Shown here: positions 47,649 to 56,467 of the stretch, piece by piece
How positions within the stretch are numbered: the stretch's first letter is position 1
Layout: every line of letters starts with the position of its first letter
Assembly (NCBI RefSeq): GCF_028657195.3
Contig: NZ_JANCPR020000021.1
Coordinates: 94,356 to 158,355, forward strand
Direction of reading: 5' to 3'
Source: Streptomyces iconiensis
GTDB taxonomy: Bacteria > Actinomycetota > Actinomycetes > Streptomycetales > Streptomycetaceae
DNA: 64,000 bases
The notes under the pieces: model-generated
Told to the model about the DNA's origin: nothing
Database searches by the model: none
Seen by the model: the letters and a program-made list of their open reading frames with translations, nothing else
Translations under genes and position numbers: made by a program

Positions 47649-49148
47649 TCAGACGAGAGGTACGGCGTCGGTGTCGTCCTCGGGGCGGTCCTGGAGTCGG
47701 GTCTCGATCTGGCGGAGCCTGGCGATGAGCTGGTTGGCTCCCTGGATGGCGCTGTGCGGGTCGGTGGCGATGCGCGGCGCGAGCTGCTCCGCCTGCTGCC
47801 TGATCTCCCGCAGTTCGCGTTCGGCCGCACGGTCGACGAGAGCACGGGCCGACATGACGAGCCCCGAGGCGGTCTGGAGCACGGCGGCCGTCATGCCGCG
47901 TGCCTGGTCCTCGGGCGTCAGATCGTGGCCGCGGTGGGAGGGGAGCAGACCCTGGAGGTAGGACTCCAGGCTCCGCAGCCGGATCACTGCCTCACCGTAG
48001 GCACGCTGGTTGCCCTCCTGGTACGCGCGCTCACCCTGGACCCGGTGCGCTTCGAGGGTGCGGGTGACCTCGTCGGTGCTGAAGGGCTTGCCGGGCGCCG
48101 TTCCGTACTCGGAGAGATGGGCGATCAGCTCCCGCACCTCCCGTACGAGCGTGTCGTAGTCGTGCTTCGGCGGCTCCAGGGACACCGTGGGCCTGCTGAG
48201 CCCGGCGACCAGTTCCTCCAGCTCCTCGAACTCGTGCACCGCCTGCTGGGTGTCGCCGCGCTCCCGCGCCTCACCGAACGCGCGCAGGGCCAGGGTCCAG
48301 CGGGTCCTGGCGACGTTCTGCGGACCGCTCGGCACATACGCGACCACCTCGTCGAACTTCGCGCTCAGCGCCTCCACTTCGTCCTGCCCCGGCATCGTGC
48401 GCGGCGGAGGGACCTCCACCAGCGTGTCGAAGCCGGCCTCTTCGCCGATGCTGCCGCGCACGGTGATCGCGGAGTTCTCCCGCATGGTGACCTCCAGCCG
48501 GATCGGGGTGCCGCGCTGCGCCAAGCCCTGCACCCGCACGGTGATCACCTGGATCGGGCGGCTCTTCTGGAACAGCCGGAACTCCACCACCGGCTTCCCC
48601 GGGTGCAGAAAGGAAGGATTGGTCTTGAACGGCAGCGACACATGGGCCGGCACCAGCTCCTGGCGCTCCCTGCGCCCGTCCCTGTCGACCTCCAGCAGGA
48701 TCGGCTTGGCGTTGACGGCCAGCCCCGAGCTGCCGCCCGGCGGGCGCTGTTCCCCGGAGGTGTGGGTGAGCGGCCTGTCCACCGTGCCCACGAGCGCTTC
48801 GTGCGCGTCGTGCACGGCGAACGTGTGCAGCGCGGCCATCGCCTCGGGTGTGAAACAGCGCGGGGTGCCGTCGAAGTGGTGGTTTTCGGGGCCCTGGGGA
48901 GGCGGGTTGTAGGCGTCGATGGTGTCCAGGACGTTCTGCGGTCCCGCGCCCTCGCTCAGCGCGAGGTCGAGCACGGAGAGCAGTGCGGGATCCCCCGACG
49001 CGACGGCGGCGTGCAGCACATCGCTGGGCCGCAGCGTCCCCAGCGCGCGGCGCGTGGCCGCGAGAAGGACCTTGACCGCGCGCTCGTCCACGATCCGCTG
49101 CGGGGCGAACACCCCGGTGGGGAAGAGGAGTTGAGGTTCTTTCTCCAT
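47649..49148 (-). CDS. Clp N-like/Hsp70 substrate-domain-like chaperone protein
   Basis: Predicted 499 aa from ATG 49148; GTG 49196 is an alternative with GGGGAG directly before it. Residues 15-70 (VDERAVKVLLAATRRALGTLRPSDVLHAAV) resemble a Clp N-terminal repeat. Residues 130-260 are beta-rich and resemble the peptide-binding domain of DnaK (PVVEFRLFQKSRPIQVITVRVQG, ITVRGSIGEEAGFDTLVEVP). The rest is helical with coiled-coil character (RELREIRQQAEQLAPRIA). No ATPase domain is visible. I infer a chaperone-like adaptor; the similarity is by pattern only and needs a structure-based search. Confidence 0.6.
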   Translation of the reverse strand: MEKEPQLLFPTGVFAPQRIVDERAVKVLLAATRRALGTLRPSDVLHAAVASGDPALLSVLDLALSEGAGPQNVLDTIDAYNPPPQGPENHHFDGTPRCFTPEAMAALHTFAVHDAHEALVGTVDRPLTHTSGEQRPPGGSSGLAVNAKPILLEVDRDGRRERQELVPAHVSLPFKTNPSFLHPGKPVVEFRLFQKSRPIQVITVRVQGLAQRGTPIRLEVTMRENSAITVRGSIGEEAGFDTLVEVPPPRTMPGQDEVEALSAKFDEVVAYVPSGPQNVARTRWTLALRAFGEARERGDTQQAVHEFEELEELVAGLSRPTVSLEPPKHDYDTLVREVRELIAHLSEYGTAPGKPFSTDEVTRTLEAHRVQGERAYQEGNQRAYGEAVIRLRSLESYLQGLLPSHRGHDLTPEDQARGMTAAVLQTASGLVMSARALVDRAAERELREIRQQAEQLAPRIATDPHSAIQGANQLIARLRQIETRLQDRPEDDTDAVPLV

Positions 49149-49371
49149 GTGAGTGCGGCAGGGGACGACGCCGGATTTCTCGCTCTGCCGAACCACCTCC
49201 CCGTGCCGGAAATGATTCCACAGCCCCTCCCGGCGGGCGGGCCTTCTGCGTCAACAGGCATATTCCATGACCGCGGGGGAGGGCCGCCGGGCCCGCGCGG
49301 TTAGGGTCAGCGCTTACGGGCCGGGACAGCGGCGGCGTACGGGCGGGGTGAGCGGAAGTGAGGGTGCGGAG

Positions 49372-49521
49372 ATGAGTGACGACTCCGGCGGCGGGCCATC
49401 GGGCCAGGGCCGCGGTCCTGGCCGGCAGCCGCTGCGGCTGGACCTGCTGTACCGGGCGATGCGGTGGGAGACGTTCGTACTGGCCGCCGTACTGGTCGTG
49501 CTCGCGGCGATCTTCGCCTGA
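49372..49521 (+). CDS. Very small membrane protein
   Basis: Predicted 49 aa from ATG 49372. A polar Gly-rich start and basic GRQPLRLDLLYRAMRW lead into one transmembrane helix FVLAAVLVVLAAIFA at the C-terminus. GGAG lies just upstream. The tail-anchored layout and clean hydrophobic helix support a real gene, but no family is recognised. Confidence 0.6.
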   Translation: MSDDSGGGPSGQGRGPGRQPLRLDLLYRAMRWETFVLAAVLVVLAAIFA

Positions 49522-49710
49522 GAGACGAGCGGTTGCCGGGGCGCCCGGGTCCCCGGACCTGGGCGCCGCGTGCGCCGGGAACACATGGCCCGGTGTCCCG
49601 GCGGCGAACCCGCCACCCGCCACGACGAGTCGGGAGTGTGCCGGCTCGCTGACGCCGACCACCGGAACCGCGGCCGGCGGGAAGAACCCAGCGGTGCGAG
49701 GAAAGGGCCT

Positions 49711-49726
49711 GGGCGGGGGCCCGCCC
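49711..49726. terminator. Hairpin between convergent genes
   Basis: GGGCGGG-GG-CCCGCCC forms a 7-bp perfect GC stem (centre loop must open) between the small membrane protein and the MFS gene, which converge here. No T-run. Confidence 0.45.
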
Positions 49727-49771
49727 GGTGGAGCGGCCACTTCGCTTTCCGCGAAGGCCGGGCGGGGTCGG

Positions 49772-51265
49772 TCAGGAGACCGCCAGGTCCTTGTCGCCCA
49801 GGTCCTCGCCGCCGGCGCTGTCCTGCTGCGCCTGTTCGGGCGCTGCGCCGCCGTTGGCGCCCCGCAGCATCAGTGCCGCGATGATCAGCGCGGAGAACAC
49901 CAAGGCCGCCGCGACCCAGAACGCCACGTGGTAGCCGCCGAGCATGGCTTCCTTCGCGCCCTTTCCTTCAGCGGTGAGGGTGTTGGTGCGCGAGGTGACG
50001 AACGCGCTCAGCACGGTGAGGCCGATGGCGCCACCGATCTGCTGCGTGGTGTTGAACAGGCCGGAGGCGATGCCCGCGTCGGCGGGTTCGACGGCGGCCA
50101 TGCCGAGTCCCATCATGGCCGGGGCCGCGAGTCCGAAGCCGAGGCCCATGACGAGGGTCGCGGGCAGGAAGTCGACCGCGTAGACGCCGTCGACGCGCGC
50201 GAAGGAGAGCATCACGAAGGCCAGGGTGATCAGGACGAGCCCCAGGAACAGCACGGGGCGCCGGCCGAACTTCATGATGACCCGCGCCGAGAGGCCGAGT
50301 GAGACCGCCGCGATCACCACCGCGATCGGTACGAAGCCGAGACCGGCCTCCAGTGCGCTGTAGTTGAGCACGCGCTGCACGTACAGCGTGCCGAAGAACA
50401 GCAGCCCGAACATGCCCGCGATCATCATGAACTGCACGATGTTAGCCGCCGTCAGGCTCCGCGAACGGAAGAGCCGCAGGGGCAGCAGCGGCTGCGCGAT
50501 CGTCGCCTGGCGGTAGATGAACCCGGCGAGCAGCGCGAGGGCCACCGCTCCGAGTATCAGGGTGAGCGCCGAGCCCCAGCCGCTCTTCTCCGCGCCCACG
50601 ATGGTGTAGACGAGCAGCATCAGGCCGGCGGTGACGAGGAAAGCTCCCAGGAAGTCGGTCCCCTTGGACAGACCGCCCTTGCCGGAGTCCTTCTTGACCG
50701 TACGCAGGCCGGTCAGCACCAGGACGGCGCCGATCGGTGCGTTGATGAAGAAGATCCAGTTCCAGCTGAGGCTGTCCGTGAGCACGCCGCCGAGCAGCGG
50801 TCCGACGGCGCCGCCACCCGCGGAGGCGAAGCTGTAGGCGCCGATCGCCTGGGCCTGCTCGCGTCCCTCCGTGAACATGGTCGCGACCATGCCGAGGACG
50901 CACGCGGAGGCGATGGCGCCGCCGATGCCCTGAACGAACCGGAAGACGATGAGCATGGCCTCGTTGGTGGCGAAACCACAGAGCAACGAGGCCAGGCTGA
51001 AGAGCGTGATTCCGGTGAGGAAAATGATCCTCCGGCCGACGAGGTCACCGAGCCGCCCCGCGAGCAGCAGCAGGCCGCCGAACGGAATGACATAGGCGTT
51101 GACGACCCAGACGAGATTCTCCGAGGAGAAACCGAGGCCCTTCTGGACGGCCGGCAGTGCGACATTGACGATGTTCTGATCGATCACGATCATCATCTGG
51201 CCGACGCAGAGCACAGCAATCGTCAGCCACGGTGATGCGCTCTTTCGCTGGGCAGGCTGGCCCAT
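49772..51265 (-). CDS. MFS drug exporter, DHA2 (EmrB/QacA) family
   Basis: Predicted 497 aa from ATG 51265. Fourteen membrane helices are expected. Motif A is GRLGDLVGRRIIFLTG, motif D1-like is MIVIDQNIVNVALPAVQ, motif B is VFRFVQGIGGAIASACVLGM, and motif C is GAVGPLLGGVLTDSLSWNWIFFINAPIG. These define the proton-driven DHA2 drug efflux family. The C-terminus is a short acidic cytosolic tail. Probably controlled by one of the two regulators upstream (HxlR 51846, TetR 52453). Substrates unknown. Confidence 0.93.
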   Translation of the reverse strand: MGQPAQRKSASPWLTIAVLCVGQMMIVIDQNIVNVALPAVQKGLGFSSENLVWVVNAYVIPFGGLLLLAGRLGDLVGRRIIFLTGITLFSLASLLCGFATNEAMLIVFRFVQGIGGAIASACVLGMVATMFTEGREQAQAIGAYSFASAGGGAVGPLLGGVLTDSLSWNWIFFINAPIGAVLVLTGLRTVKKDSGKGGLSKGTDFLGAFLVTAGLMLLVYTIVGAEKSGWGSALTLILGAVALALLAGFIYRQATIAQPLLPLRLFRSRSLTAANIVQFMMIAGMFGLLFFGTLYVQRVLNYSALEAGLGFVPIAVVIAAVSLGLSARVIMKFGRRPVLFLGLVLITLAFVMLSFARVDGVYAVDFLPATLVMGLGFGLAAPAMMGLGMAAVEPADAGIASGLFNTTQQIGGAIGLTVLSAFVTSRTNTLTAEGKGAKEAMLGGYHVAFWVAAALVFSALIIAALMLRGANGGAAPEQAQQDSAGGEDLGDKDLAVS

Positions 51266-51845
51266 CTTCGGTTCGCCTCCAATGGTGCATCCTTTGTTAC
51301 AGCAGCCATGATGGGTTCCCTTTGGGGCGGGCGGAAGAAGGCACTTTGATGTGCCACCGACACATTGATGTGACGGTGACGTGAGCAGGCACGCAGCGGG
51401 GCGCGGCCCGGCGGCGCAGCTCGGCGCCGCAGCTCAGCGGCGTGGCAACGGGACCGTGCGAGGGCCGAGTTCCAGCGCCCGGCCGGTGGTGAGGCGGGGG
51501 TCGCAGGCTCTCTCGTACCGGCCGGCGAGCACGTAGTCGCTGATCCCCCGCGCGCTGTCCAGGCACGCGGTCACGTCGTCACCCGTCAGCTCCAGGTGCA
51601 CGGCTGCGGGCTTCCGCCCTGCGCAAGTGGTGCGCCGAACCGCCCGGCGCGCGCGGCCCGTTGGACGTACTCGCCGCCCTCAATGGCATCCTCGCCGACA
51701 CCGTTTCCCGGACGGCGGGCCGCCGGGCGGCCGGGCGGTCGAGCGGCATCTGACGTGCTTCTACCGGAAGTTGGATATCAAGCGCCGCAAGGAACCTTCC
51801 GGCTGGCCTCGGGACGACGACGCCGCGCCGCAGCCCCGGGAGGAG
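51266..51845. other. Decayed intergenic region with gene remnants
   Basis: 580 bp with no intact gene. A minus-strand frame 51434-51601 (55 aa from GTG 51601, opening HLELTGDDVTACLDSARGI) has coding-like composition but no recognised family. On the plus strand a LuxR-type C-terminus remains at 51735-51806 (listed). The upstream part should hold the MFS promoter. Confidence 0.4.
51735..51806 (+). pseudogene. LuxR-type helix-turn-helix remnant
   Basis: The plus-strand reading AVERHLTCFYRKLDIKRRKE matches the last recognition helix region of LuxR-family regulators (usually TVERHLxxVYRKLxVxxRxEL). The rest of the DNA-binding domain upstream and the true stop are missing from this frame. A small scrap of a lost regulator gene. 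Confidence 0.55.
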
Positions 51846-52238
51846 TCAGCCGTCCTGGGCCGGCCGGTCGGTGTCGTAGGCGTGCCGGGCGGCCGAAATG
51901 GTCTCCCGGTGCCGCGTCGCCCAGTCCGTCAGCGAGAGCAGCGACTGGTGCAGTTCCCGCGCGATGTCCGTGAGGGTGTACTCGACCTTGGGAGGAACGG
52001 TGGCGTAGACCTTGCGGGTCAGCAGCCCGTCCCGTTCCAGATTCCGCAGGGTCAGCGTCAGCATGCGCCTGCTGATGCCGTCGATCGACCGTTCCAGCTC
52101 GGTGAAGCGCACCGGGCCGCGCGCGGTGGCGACGATGATCAGGATGCTCCACTTGCCCGCCACCCGGTCCAGCACTTCACGCACCGGACACGCCTCGACG
52201 ACGATCTCTTCCCCCGCGGCGGTCTCTGCCTGTGTCAT
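51846..52238 (-). CDS. HxlR-family transcriptional regulator
   Basis: Predicted 130 aa from ATG 52238 with GGAGCGGC upstream. Family pattern complete: CPVREVLDRVAGKWSILIIVA with the N-terminal Cys, RFTELERSIDGISRRMLTLTLRNLERDGLL, KVYATVPPKVEYTLTDIA. Upstream of and on the same strand as the MFS exporter gene, which may be its target. It resembles the HxlR at 20688 in the RMLTLTL wing region. Confidence 0.93.
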   Translation of the reverse strand: MTQAETAAGEEIVVEACPVREVLDRVAGKWSILIIVATARGPVRFTELERSIDGISRRMLTLTLRNLERDGLLTRKVYATVPPKVEYTLTDIARELHQSLLSLTDWATRHRETISAARHAYDTDRPAQDG

Positions 52239-52452
52239 GGTGCCGCTCCTTCCGGTCCGTTCATAGTGCCCCCACGGTTCTCTCTGTTACAACAGGTCAC
52301 CCAAGAGAAGATCGCGCATGGCCGGGAGCCTCACCGCTCCGGCGATGTCCGGCTCGACCGCAGCCGCACTCAAGAGCGCCGACCTCGCGGTCAACGCCAC
52401 GCCCCTCGGGCGCCGGGTCAGCCCGGTCAGCCCGGGCTCTCGGCCCGCCCGG

Positions 52453-53145
52453 TCAGCCCGGGCTCTCGGCCGACTCGGCCGACTCGGTCGGCTCGGCCCT
52501 CTCCGCGCTTTCCGCCGTTCCCGTCGGCGCGGCCGTGAGATAGCGGGTGAGCATGGCGACGAGTTCGTTCTCAAGGCGGGTGACGTCGATGGGGTCGGGC
52601 TCGGCGATGAGCTGGTGGACGACGAGTTCGACCGTGGAGACGGCGAGGGAGGCGGCGACGTACGTGTCCTCGACCTGGACCTCCGGGTGGTCCTCGAACA
52701 ACTCCTGTGCGTAGGCGACGTGTTCCGCCTTGTGGAGCGCTACCTTCTCCAGCAGTTCGGGGGACCTGGGTGCCTGCTCGAACATGATGCGGAGCAGATG
52801 CGGGTCGTGCTGGTGGTTCTCGATCGCGGCGCGCACGTTCGCGCGGATGATGTCCTCCAGTGATTCGGGAGGACCTGCGTCCCGGTTGCGCCTGGCCACG
52901 GTGATCCCGGTGTCGAGGTGCCGGACCAGCAACTCGACGAGGATCGCGTCCTTGTTCGGGTAGTACTGGTACAGCGAGCCGATCGAGACCCGCGCCCGCT
53001 CGGCGATCCGGTTGGTGGTCCCCGCCGCGTAGCCGTACTCGGCGAAAACGTGAGCAGCGGCGGTGAGGATGCGCTGCCGGGTGAGTTCCGCCCGTACCTG
53101 GCGTGGCTGTTTACGTGGCTGAAGTCCGCGGTGGCCCGACGGCAT
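52453..53145 (-). CDS. TetR-family regulator
   Basis: Predicted 230 aa from ATG 53145 (GGAGG 4 nt upstream). Helix-turn-helix: RQRILTAAAHVFAEYGYAAGTTNRIAERARVSIGSLYQYYPNKDAIL, with VSIGSLYQYYPNKD as recognition helix. The C-terminal part is typical of the AcrR/CamR-type subfamily. The last 20 residues repeat AESAE/TESAE units from a DNA repeat at 52440-52520. Target unknown; the 190-bp space before the oxidoreductase pseudogene contains its promoter. Confidence 0.9.
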   Translation of the reverse strand: MPSGHRGLQPRKQPRQVRAELTRQRILTAAAHVFAEYGYAAGTTNRIAERARVSIGSLYQYYPNKDAILVELLVRHLDTGITVARRNRDAGPPESLEDIIRANVRAAIENHQHDPHLLRIMFEQAPRSPELLEKVALHKAEHVAYAQELFEDHPEVQVEDTYVAASLAVSTVELVVHQLIAEPDPIDVTRLENELVAMLTRYLTAAPTGTAESAERAEPTESAESAESPG

Positions 53146-53334
53146 GGCACCTCCTGCGCAGCGCCTCGAAAGCGAGTAGCGCATGACCTGAACAATTGCT
53201 CACAATGGTGCCATGAACTGCGGCGGAGCGGTGAACGGCCGCCCTTCGTGCGGTGCGCGTGACCGTACGGGCCAGGCCGGCCTTGCGGGCCGCGGGTGCC
53301 TGCCGCCCCCGCGTCCTCCGGGAAAGGAGCCTTT

Positions 53335-53800
53335 GTGACGCATGCCAGCACGCGCCCCCGGGCGGTGTCGCCTGACGAGGTCCGGGAGCGGCTCGGGGAG
53401 CCCGACGCGATGGTCGAGGCCAAGATCTCCGACCGGGTGGACGAACATGCCCGCCGCTTCCTCGCGCATTCGCCCTTCATGACCATGGCCACGCCGGACG
53501 GCTGCACGTGGAGCGTTTCCAGTCGGTGGCCAAGTCGTTCGCGCCCAACACCGGGTTCGAGGCGGTGTGCGCCAGGTCGGGGCTGACGGTCCAGGTACCG
53601 CCCGACGAGTCGCTGCTGGACGCGCTGTCCTACGCCGGACACCGCGTGGCGACGGGATGCGGAGAGGGCGTCTGCGGGAGCTGTGAGCTGACGGTCTTCG
53701 ACGGTGAGCCCGAACACCGCGACGACATCGGCGCCCCGGCAGGCCGATGTACGCCTGTGTGTCCCGCGCGCTGTCACCCCGGCTCGTCGTGGACCTCTGA
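53335..53800 (+). pseudogene. Deletion fusion of a PPOX-family gene and an oxygenase-reductase gene
   Basis: GTG 53335 has AAAGGAG upstream and codes the N-terminus of a pyridoxamine-phosphate-oxidase family protein (DEVRERLGEPDAMVEAKISDRVD, HSPFMTMATPDG). Near 53500 it jumps, out of frame, into the C-terminus of a phthalate-dioxygenase-reductase-like protein. That part reads VERFQSVAKSFAPNTGFEAV, then LTVQVPPDESLLDALSYAG and the [2Fe-2S] motif CGEGVCGSCELTVFDGEPEHRDD. Another shift near 53740 separates the final MYACVSRALSPRLVVDL. Most of both genes is deleted. Non-functional. Confidence 0.8.
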
Positions 53801-53907
53801 GTCCGAGCCGGGGCCTCTGCCCGTGAGCAGTGGGCCGGCCTCTGTCCCGAACAGCGGGCCAACCGACCGGTGAGCCCGTTCCGACCGAACCGAAAGCGAA
53901 ACGCGCC

Positions 53908-54711
53908 ATGTTGCCGAAGTTGCGCACGCCCGAAACGCGACGAATGATCACGTTGGAGGTGTGCAGGAACACCAAGCTGACCCCCACCTTCTCGACCATC
54001 ACGCTCGGCGGCCCGGAGGTGGAGCATCTGAAGCCCACGGGCTTCGACCAGACCGCGCGGCTGTTCTTTCCCCGCGAAGGGCAGGACAGGCTGAGGATGC
54101 CGACCCGTTCCAGCGAGGCGTGGATGGCGGAGGTGCTCCTGATGCCCAAGTCCAGCAGGCCCTGGGTACGCAACTTCACCATCAGGCGTGTCAGACCTGA
54201 ACTCGGCGAGGTGGACGTCGAGTTCGCCCTGCACGGCGACACCCCGGCCTCCCTGTGGGCGCGGAACGCGCGGCCCGGGGACCAGGCGGGGATCTTCGAC
54301 ATGGGCGTGACCTATCAGCCGCCCGCCCATGCGGAGTGGCAGCTGCTCGCCGGGGACGAGAGCGCCGTGCCTGCGGTCCTGGCCATACTGGAGGACGCCC
54401 CCGCCACGCTGACCGGCGAGGTCTTCCTGGAGGTGCCGAGCACGGAGGACTTCCGCAAGGACATCACCGTGCCCGGGGGCGTCCATGTGCACTGGCTGGC
54501 CCGGAACGGCACCGGGGCCCAGCCCGGCACGGTGGCCCTCGAAGCGGTCAAGGAGTCGGATCTGCGCCCCGGCCCGTTCTACACCTGGGTCGCCGGGGAG
54601 TCGGGGCTCGCCACCGGGCTGCGCCGTCACCTGGTGCGCGAACGGGGCGTGCCCAAGGCGGACATATCGTTCTTCGGGTACTGGCGACAGGGCCGCTCAA
54701 GCCCCGGCTGA
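53908..54711 (+). CDS. Siderophore-interacting flavoprotein (SIP/ViuB family)
   Basis: Predicted 267 aa from ATG 53908. FAD-binding part: RPWVRNFTIRRVRPELGEVDVEFALHG, with SLWARNARPGDQAGIFDMG. NAD(P)H-binding part: LLAGDESAVPAVLAILEDAP, and the terminal VAGESGLATGLRRHLV with FFGYWRQG. The enzyme reduces ferric siderophores in the cytoplasm to release iron, a natural complement to the importer at 15-19.6 kb, although it is 34 kb away and no iron box is seen here. The 3' end overlaps the GntR gene (convergent) by 15 bp. Confidence 0.92.
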   Translation: MLPKLRTPETRRMITLEVCRNTKLTPTFSTITLGGPEVEHLKPTGFDQTARLFFPREGQDRLRMPTRSSEAWMAEVLLMPKSSRPWVRNFTIRRVRPELGEVDVEFALHGDTPASLWARNARPGDQAGIFDMGVTYQPPAHAEWQLLAGDESAVPAVLAILEDAPATLTGEVFLEVPSTEDFRKDITVPGGVHVHWLARNGTGAQPGTVALEAVKESDLRPGPFYTWVAGESGLATGLRRHLVRERGVPKADISFFGYWRQGRSSPG

Positions 54712-55485
54712 TCCCGGCGCCCGGCCACGGGCACCGTCCTCGGCCAGCCTGCGCAGTTCCGCCAGGTCCTGCGCTGCCTGCGTCAGCAGTACGCGCATCG
54801 CCGTCTCAGCGGCGTCCGGGTCCTGCTCGCGTACCGCGTCCAGTACCGCGCTGTGGCTGGGCACGGGATCCTCCGGGTGGTGGCCCGGGCCGTGCACGAG
54901 GCGGTCGCGCGCGGCGAGCCCGGTGGCGATGACCATCTCCATGCGCTCCAGCAACTCGTTGTGGGAGGCGGCCAGCAGCGCGCGGTGGAAGGCGAGGTCG
55001 GCCTCGACGGCCTCGGGGGCGCCGTCGTCCGCCTCGCGCATGGCGTCCAGCGCCGCGTCCAAGGTGGCGAGGTCGGCGTCCGTACGGCGTTCGGCGGCCA
55101 GCCGCACAGCGGCCGGTTCGACGATGCCGCGCACCTCGTCCAGATCGCGCAGCAGCGGCGGGCCCCCGTGCCCCGAGGCGCCTGAGGCGGCCTCGGTCGT
55201 GGCGCCGTCCGAGGACTGGAGCTGCCAGCGCAGCACGTCGGCGTCGAGGAGGTTCCAGTCGGCGCGGGGCCGTATGAAGGTGCCGCGCCGCTGCCGCGCG
55301 TCGATCATCCCCTTGGCGGCCAGCACCTTCAGTGACTCACGCAGCGCGGTGAGGCTGACGCCCAACTCGGCCTGGAGTGCGGTCAGATCGAGCGTCGCCC
55401 CCTCGGGGATCGTGCCGCCGAGCACCCGGTGCGCGATGGCCTCCACGGTCTGGCCGTGTACTCCCCGGCGTGCGTAGCCCGACAT
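54697..55485 (-). CDS. GntR/FadR-type regulator of galactonate genes (DgoR-like)
   Basis: Predicted 262 aa. The N-terminal winged helix has EAIAHRVLGGTIPEGATLDLTALQAELGVSLTALRESLKVLAAKGM. RQRRGTFIRPRADWNLLDADVLRWQL is a typical hinge of the DgoR/LgoR group. The C-terminal FCD domain (RGIVEPAAVRLAAERRTD, EADLAFHRALLAASHNELL, PSHSAVLDAV) binds sugar acids or similar metals and ligands. It is 21 bp downstream of the SDR gene on the same strand and likely represses the divergent operon through the inverted repeat at 56392-56421. The inducer is probably galactonate. Confidence 0.88.
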   Translation of the reverse strand: MSGYARRGVHGQTVEAIAHRVLGGTIPEGATLDLTALQAELGVSLTALRESLKVLAAKGMIDARQRRGTFIRPRADWNLLDADVLRWQLQSSDGATTEAASGASGHGGPPLLRDLDEVRGIVEPAAVRLAAERRTDADLATLDAALDAMREADDGAPEAVEADLAFHRALLAASHNELLERMEMVIATGLAARDRLVHGPGHHPEDPVPSHSAVLDAVREQDPDAAETAMRVLLTQAAQDLAELRRLAEDGARGRAPGSAGA

Positions 55486-55506
55486 GGGCGCCTCTCCTTC
55501 TTCCGG

Positions 55507-56358
55507 TCAGGCCGACGACTTTACGACGCTCCAGCCACCGTCAACGACCAGGCTGGCTCCCGTGACGTACGACGCCTCGGCCGAGGCGAGGAAGGCGATG
55601 GCAGCCGCCACCTCCTCCGGGTCGCCGAGCCGTCCGGCGGCGGTCTGCGCCGCGCTGGCCCGGCGTTCGTCCTCGGGTACGCGGTCCCACAGCCGGGTCA
55701 GAACCGGTCCGGGAAGCACGGTGTTGACCCGCACCAGCGGCCCGTACTCCACCGCGAGCTGGCCGCTCAGGGAGAGCAGCCCGCCCTTGGCCGCGGCGTA
55801 GGCGGGGTGACCGGGGATGCCGTGGCGGGCGTGTACGGACGACACCAGGACCACGCTGCCCGCGCCACGCCCCGGGCCTGCGCGCTCGCCCTCTTCGCGC
55901 TCGCCTCCTTCGCGGCCTTCGCCCCTGCAGCTCCCGGCTTCGCCGTGCTGGGAGCGCAGGTCGGGCAAGCACGCGCGCATGCCGAGGAAGGCCGAGGTCA
56001 GGCCCACGTCGAGCTGCCGGTGCCAGGAGGCGGGCGAGGTCTCGTGTGCGGGGGCGACATCGACCGTGACCGCGTTGGAGACCAGCACGGAGACCGGGCC
56101 ACAGGTGTGCGCCGCTTCGAGGATCCGGGACCAGCCGGCCTCCGTCGCCACGTCGGCCGCGACGGGGACGGCCGTGCCGCCCCCGTCCGCGACGGACGTG
56201 GCGACGGCAGCCGCGCTCTCCGCTTCGATGTCGGCGACCACGACGGCGGCGCCTTCGGCCGCCAGACGGTGGGCCGTTGCGGCGCCGATACCGGCACCGG
56301 CCCCGGTGACGATCGCGGTACGGCCCGCGAATCTGAGCCCTGTGGTGGAGGAAGCCAT
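55507..56358 (-). CDS. SDR dehydrogenase (putative galactose dehydrogenase) with insertion
   Basis: Predicted 283 aa from ATG 56358; GTG 56364 is possible. NAD(P) motif TGAGAGIGAATA, strand 2 ends VVVADIEAE (Asp, favouring NAD+), and VSNAVTVD stands at the NNAG position. Catalytic Ser in SVVLVSSVHARH and YAAAKGG for Tyr-Lys. Residues about 136-167 are a Glu/Gly/Arg-rich insertion just before the catalytic strand. By position with beta-galactosidase and galactonate dehydratase it may oxidise galactose to galactonolactone. This is inference. It forms an operon with the GntR regulator. Confidence 0.85.
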   Translation of the reverse strand: MASSTTGLRFAGRTAIVTGAGAGIGAATAHRLAAEGAAVVVADIEAESAAAVATSVADGGGTAVPVAADVATEAGWSRILEAAHTCGPVSVLVSNAVTVDVAPAHETSPASWHRQLDVGLTSAFLGMRACLPDLRSQHGEAGSCRGEGREGGEREEGERAGPGRGAGSVVLVSSVHARHGIPGHPAYAAAKGGLLSLSGQLAVEYGPLVRVNTVLPGPVLTRLWDRVPEDERRASAAQTAAGRLGDPEEVAAAIAFLASAEASYVTGASLVVDGGWSVVKSSA

Positions 56359-56391
56359 GACCACGAGAGTGCGTACTCAACGTCGCGGCGT

Positions 56392-56421
56392 CAAGAACTA
56401 TTAATAAATAACGAGTTCTTG
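56392..56421. promoter_or_regulatory. Inverted repeat operator of the galactonate region
   Basis: CAAGAACT-N14-AGTTCTTG has perfect 8-bp arms around an AT-rich centre containing ATTAATAAAT, in the divergent interval between the SDR and GH42 genes. The AT-rich stretch also gives -10-like elements. Best candidate site for the GntR/DgoR-like regulator. Confidence 0.75.
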
Positions 56422-56467
56422 TACGGTGCGGCGTCATCACCGTACGAGCCGCGAGGGGCAGGCACTC

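Noticed and set aside
51434..51601. 55-aa minus-strand gene (GTG 51601)
   Set aside because: Composition is coding-like but there is no clear ribosome-binding site, family or conserved partner; kept only as a note in the gap entry.
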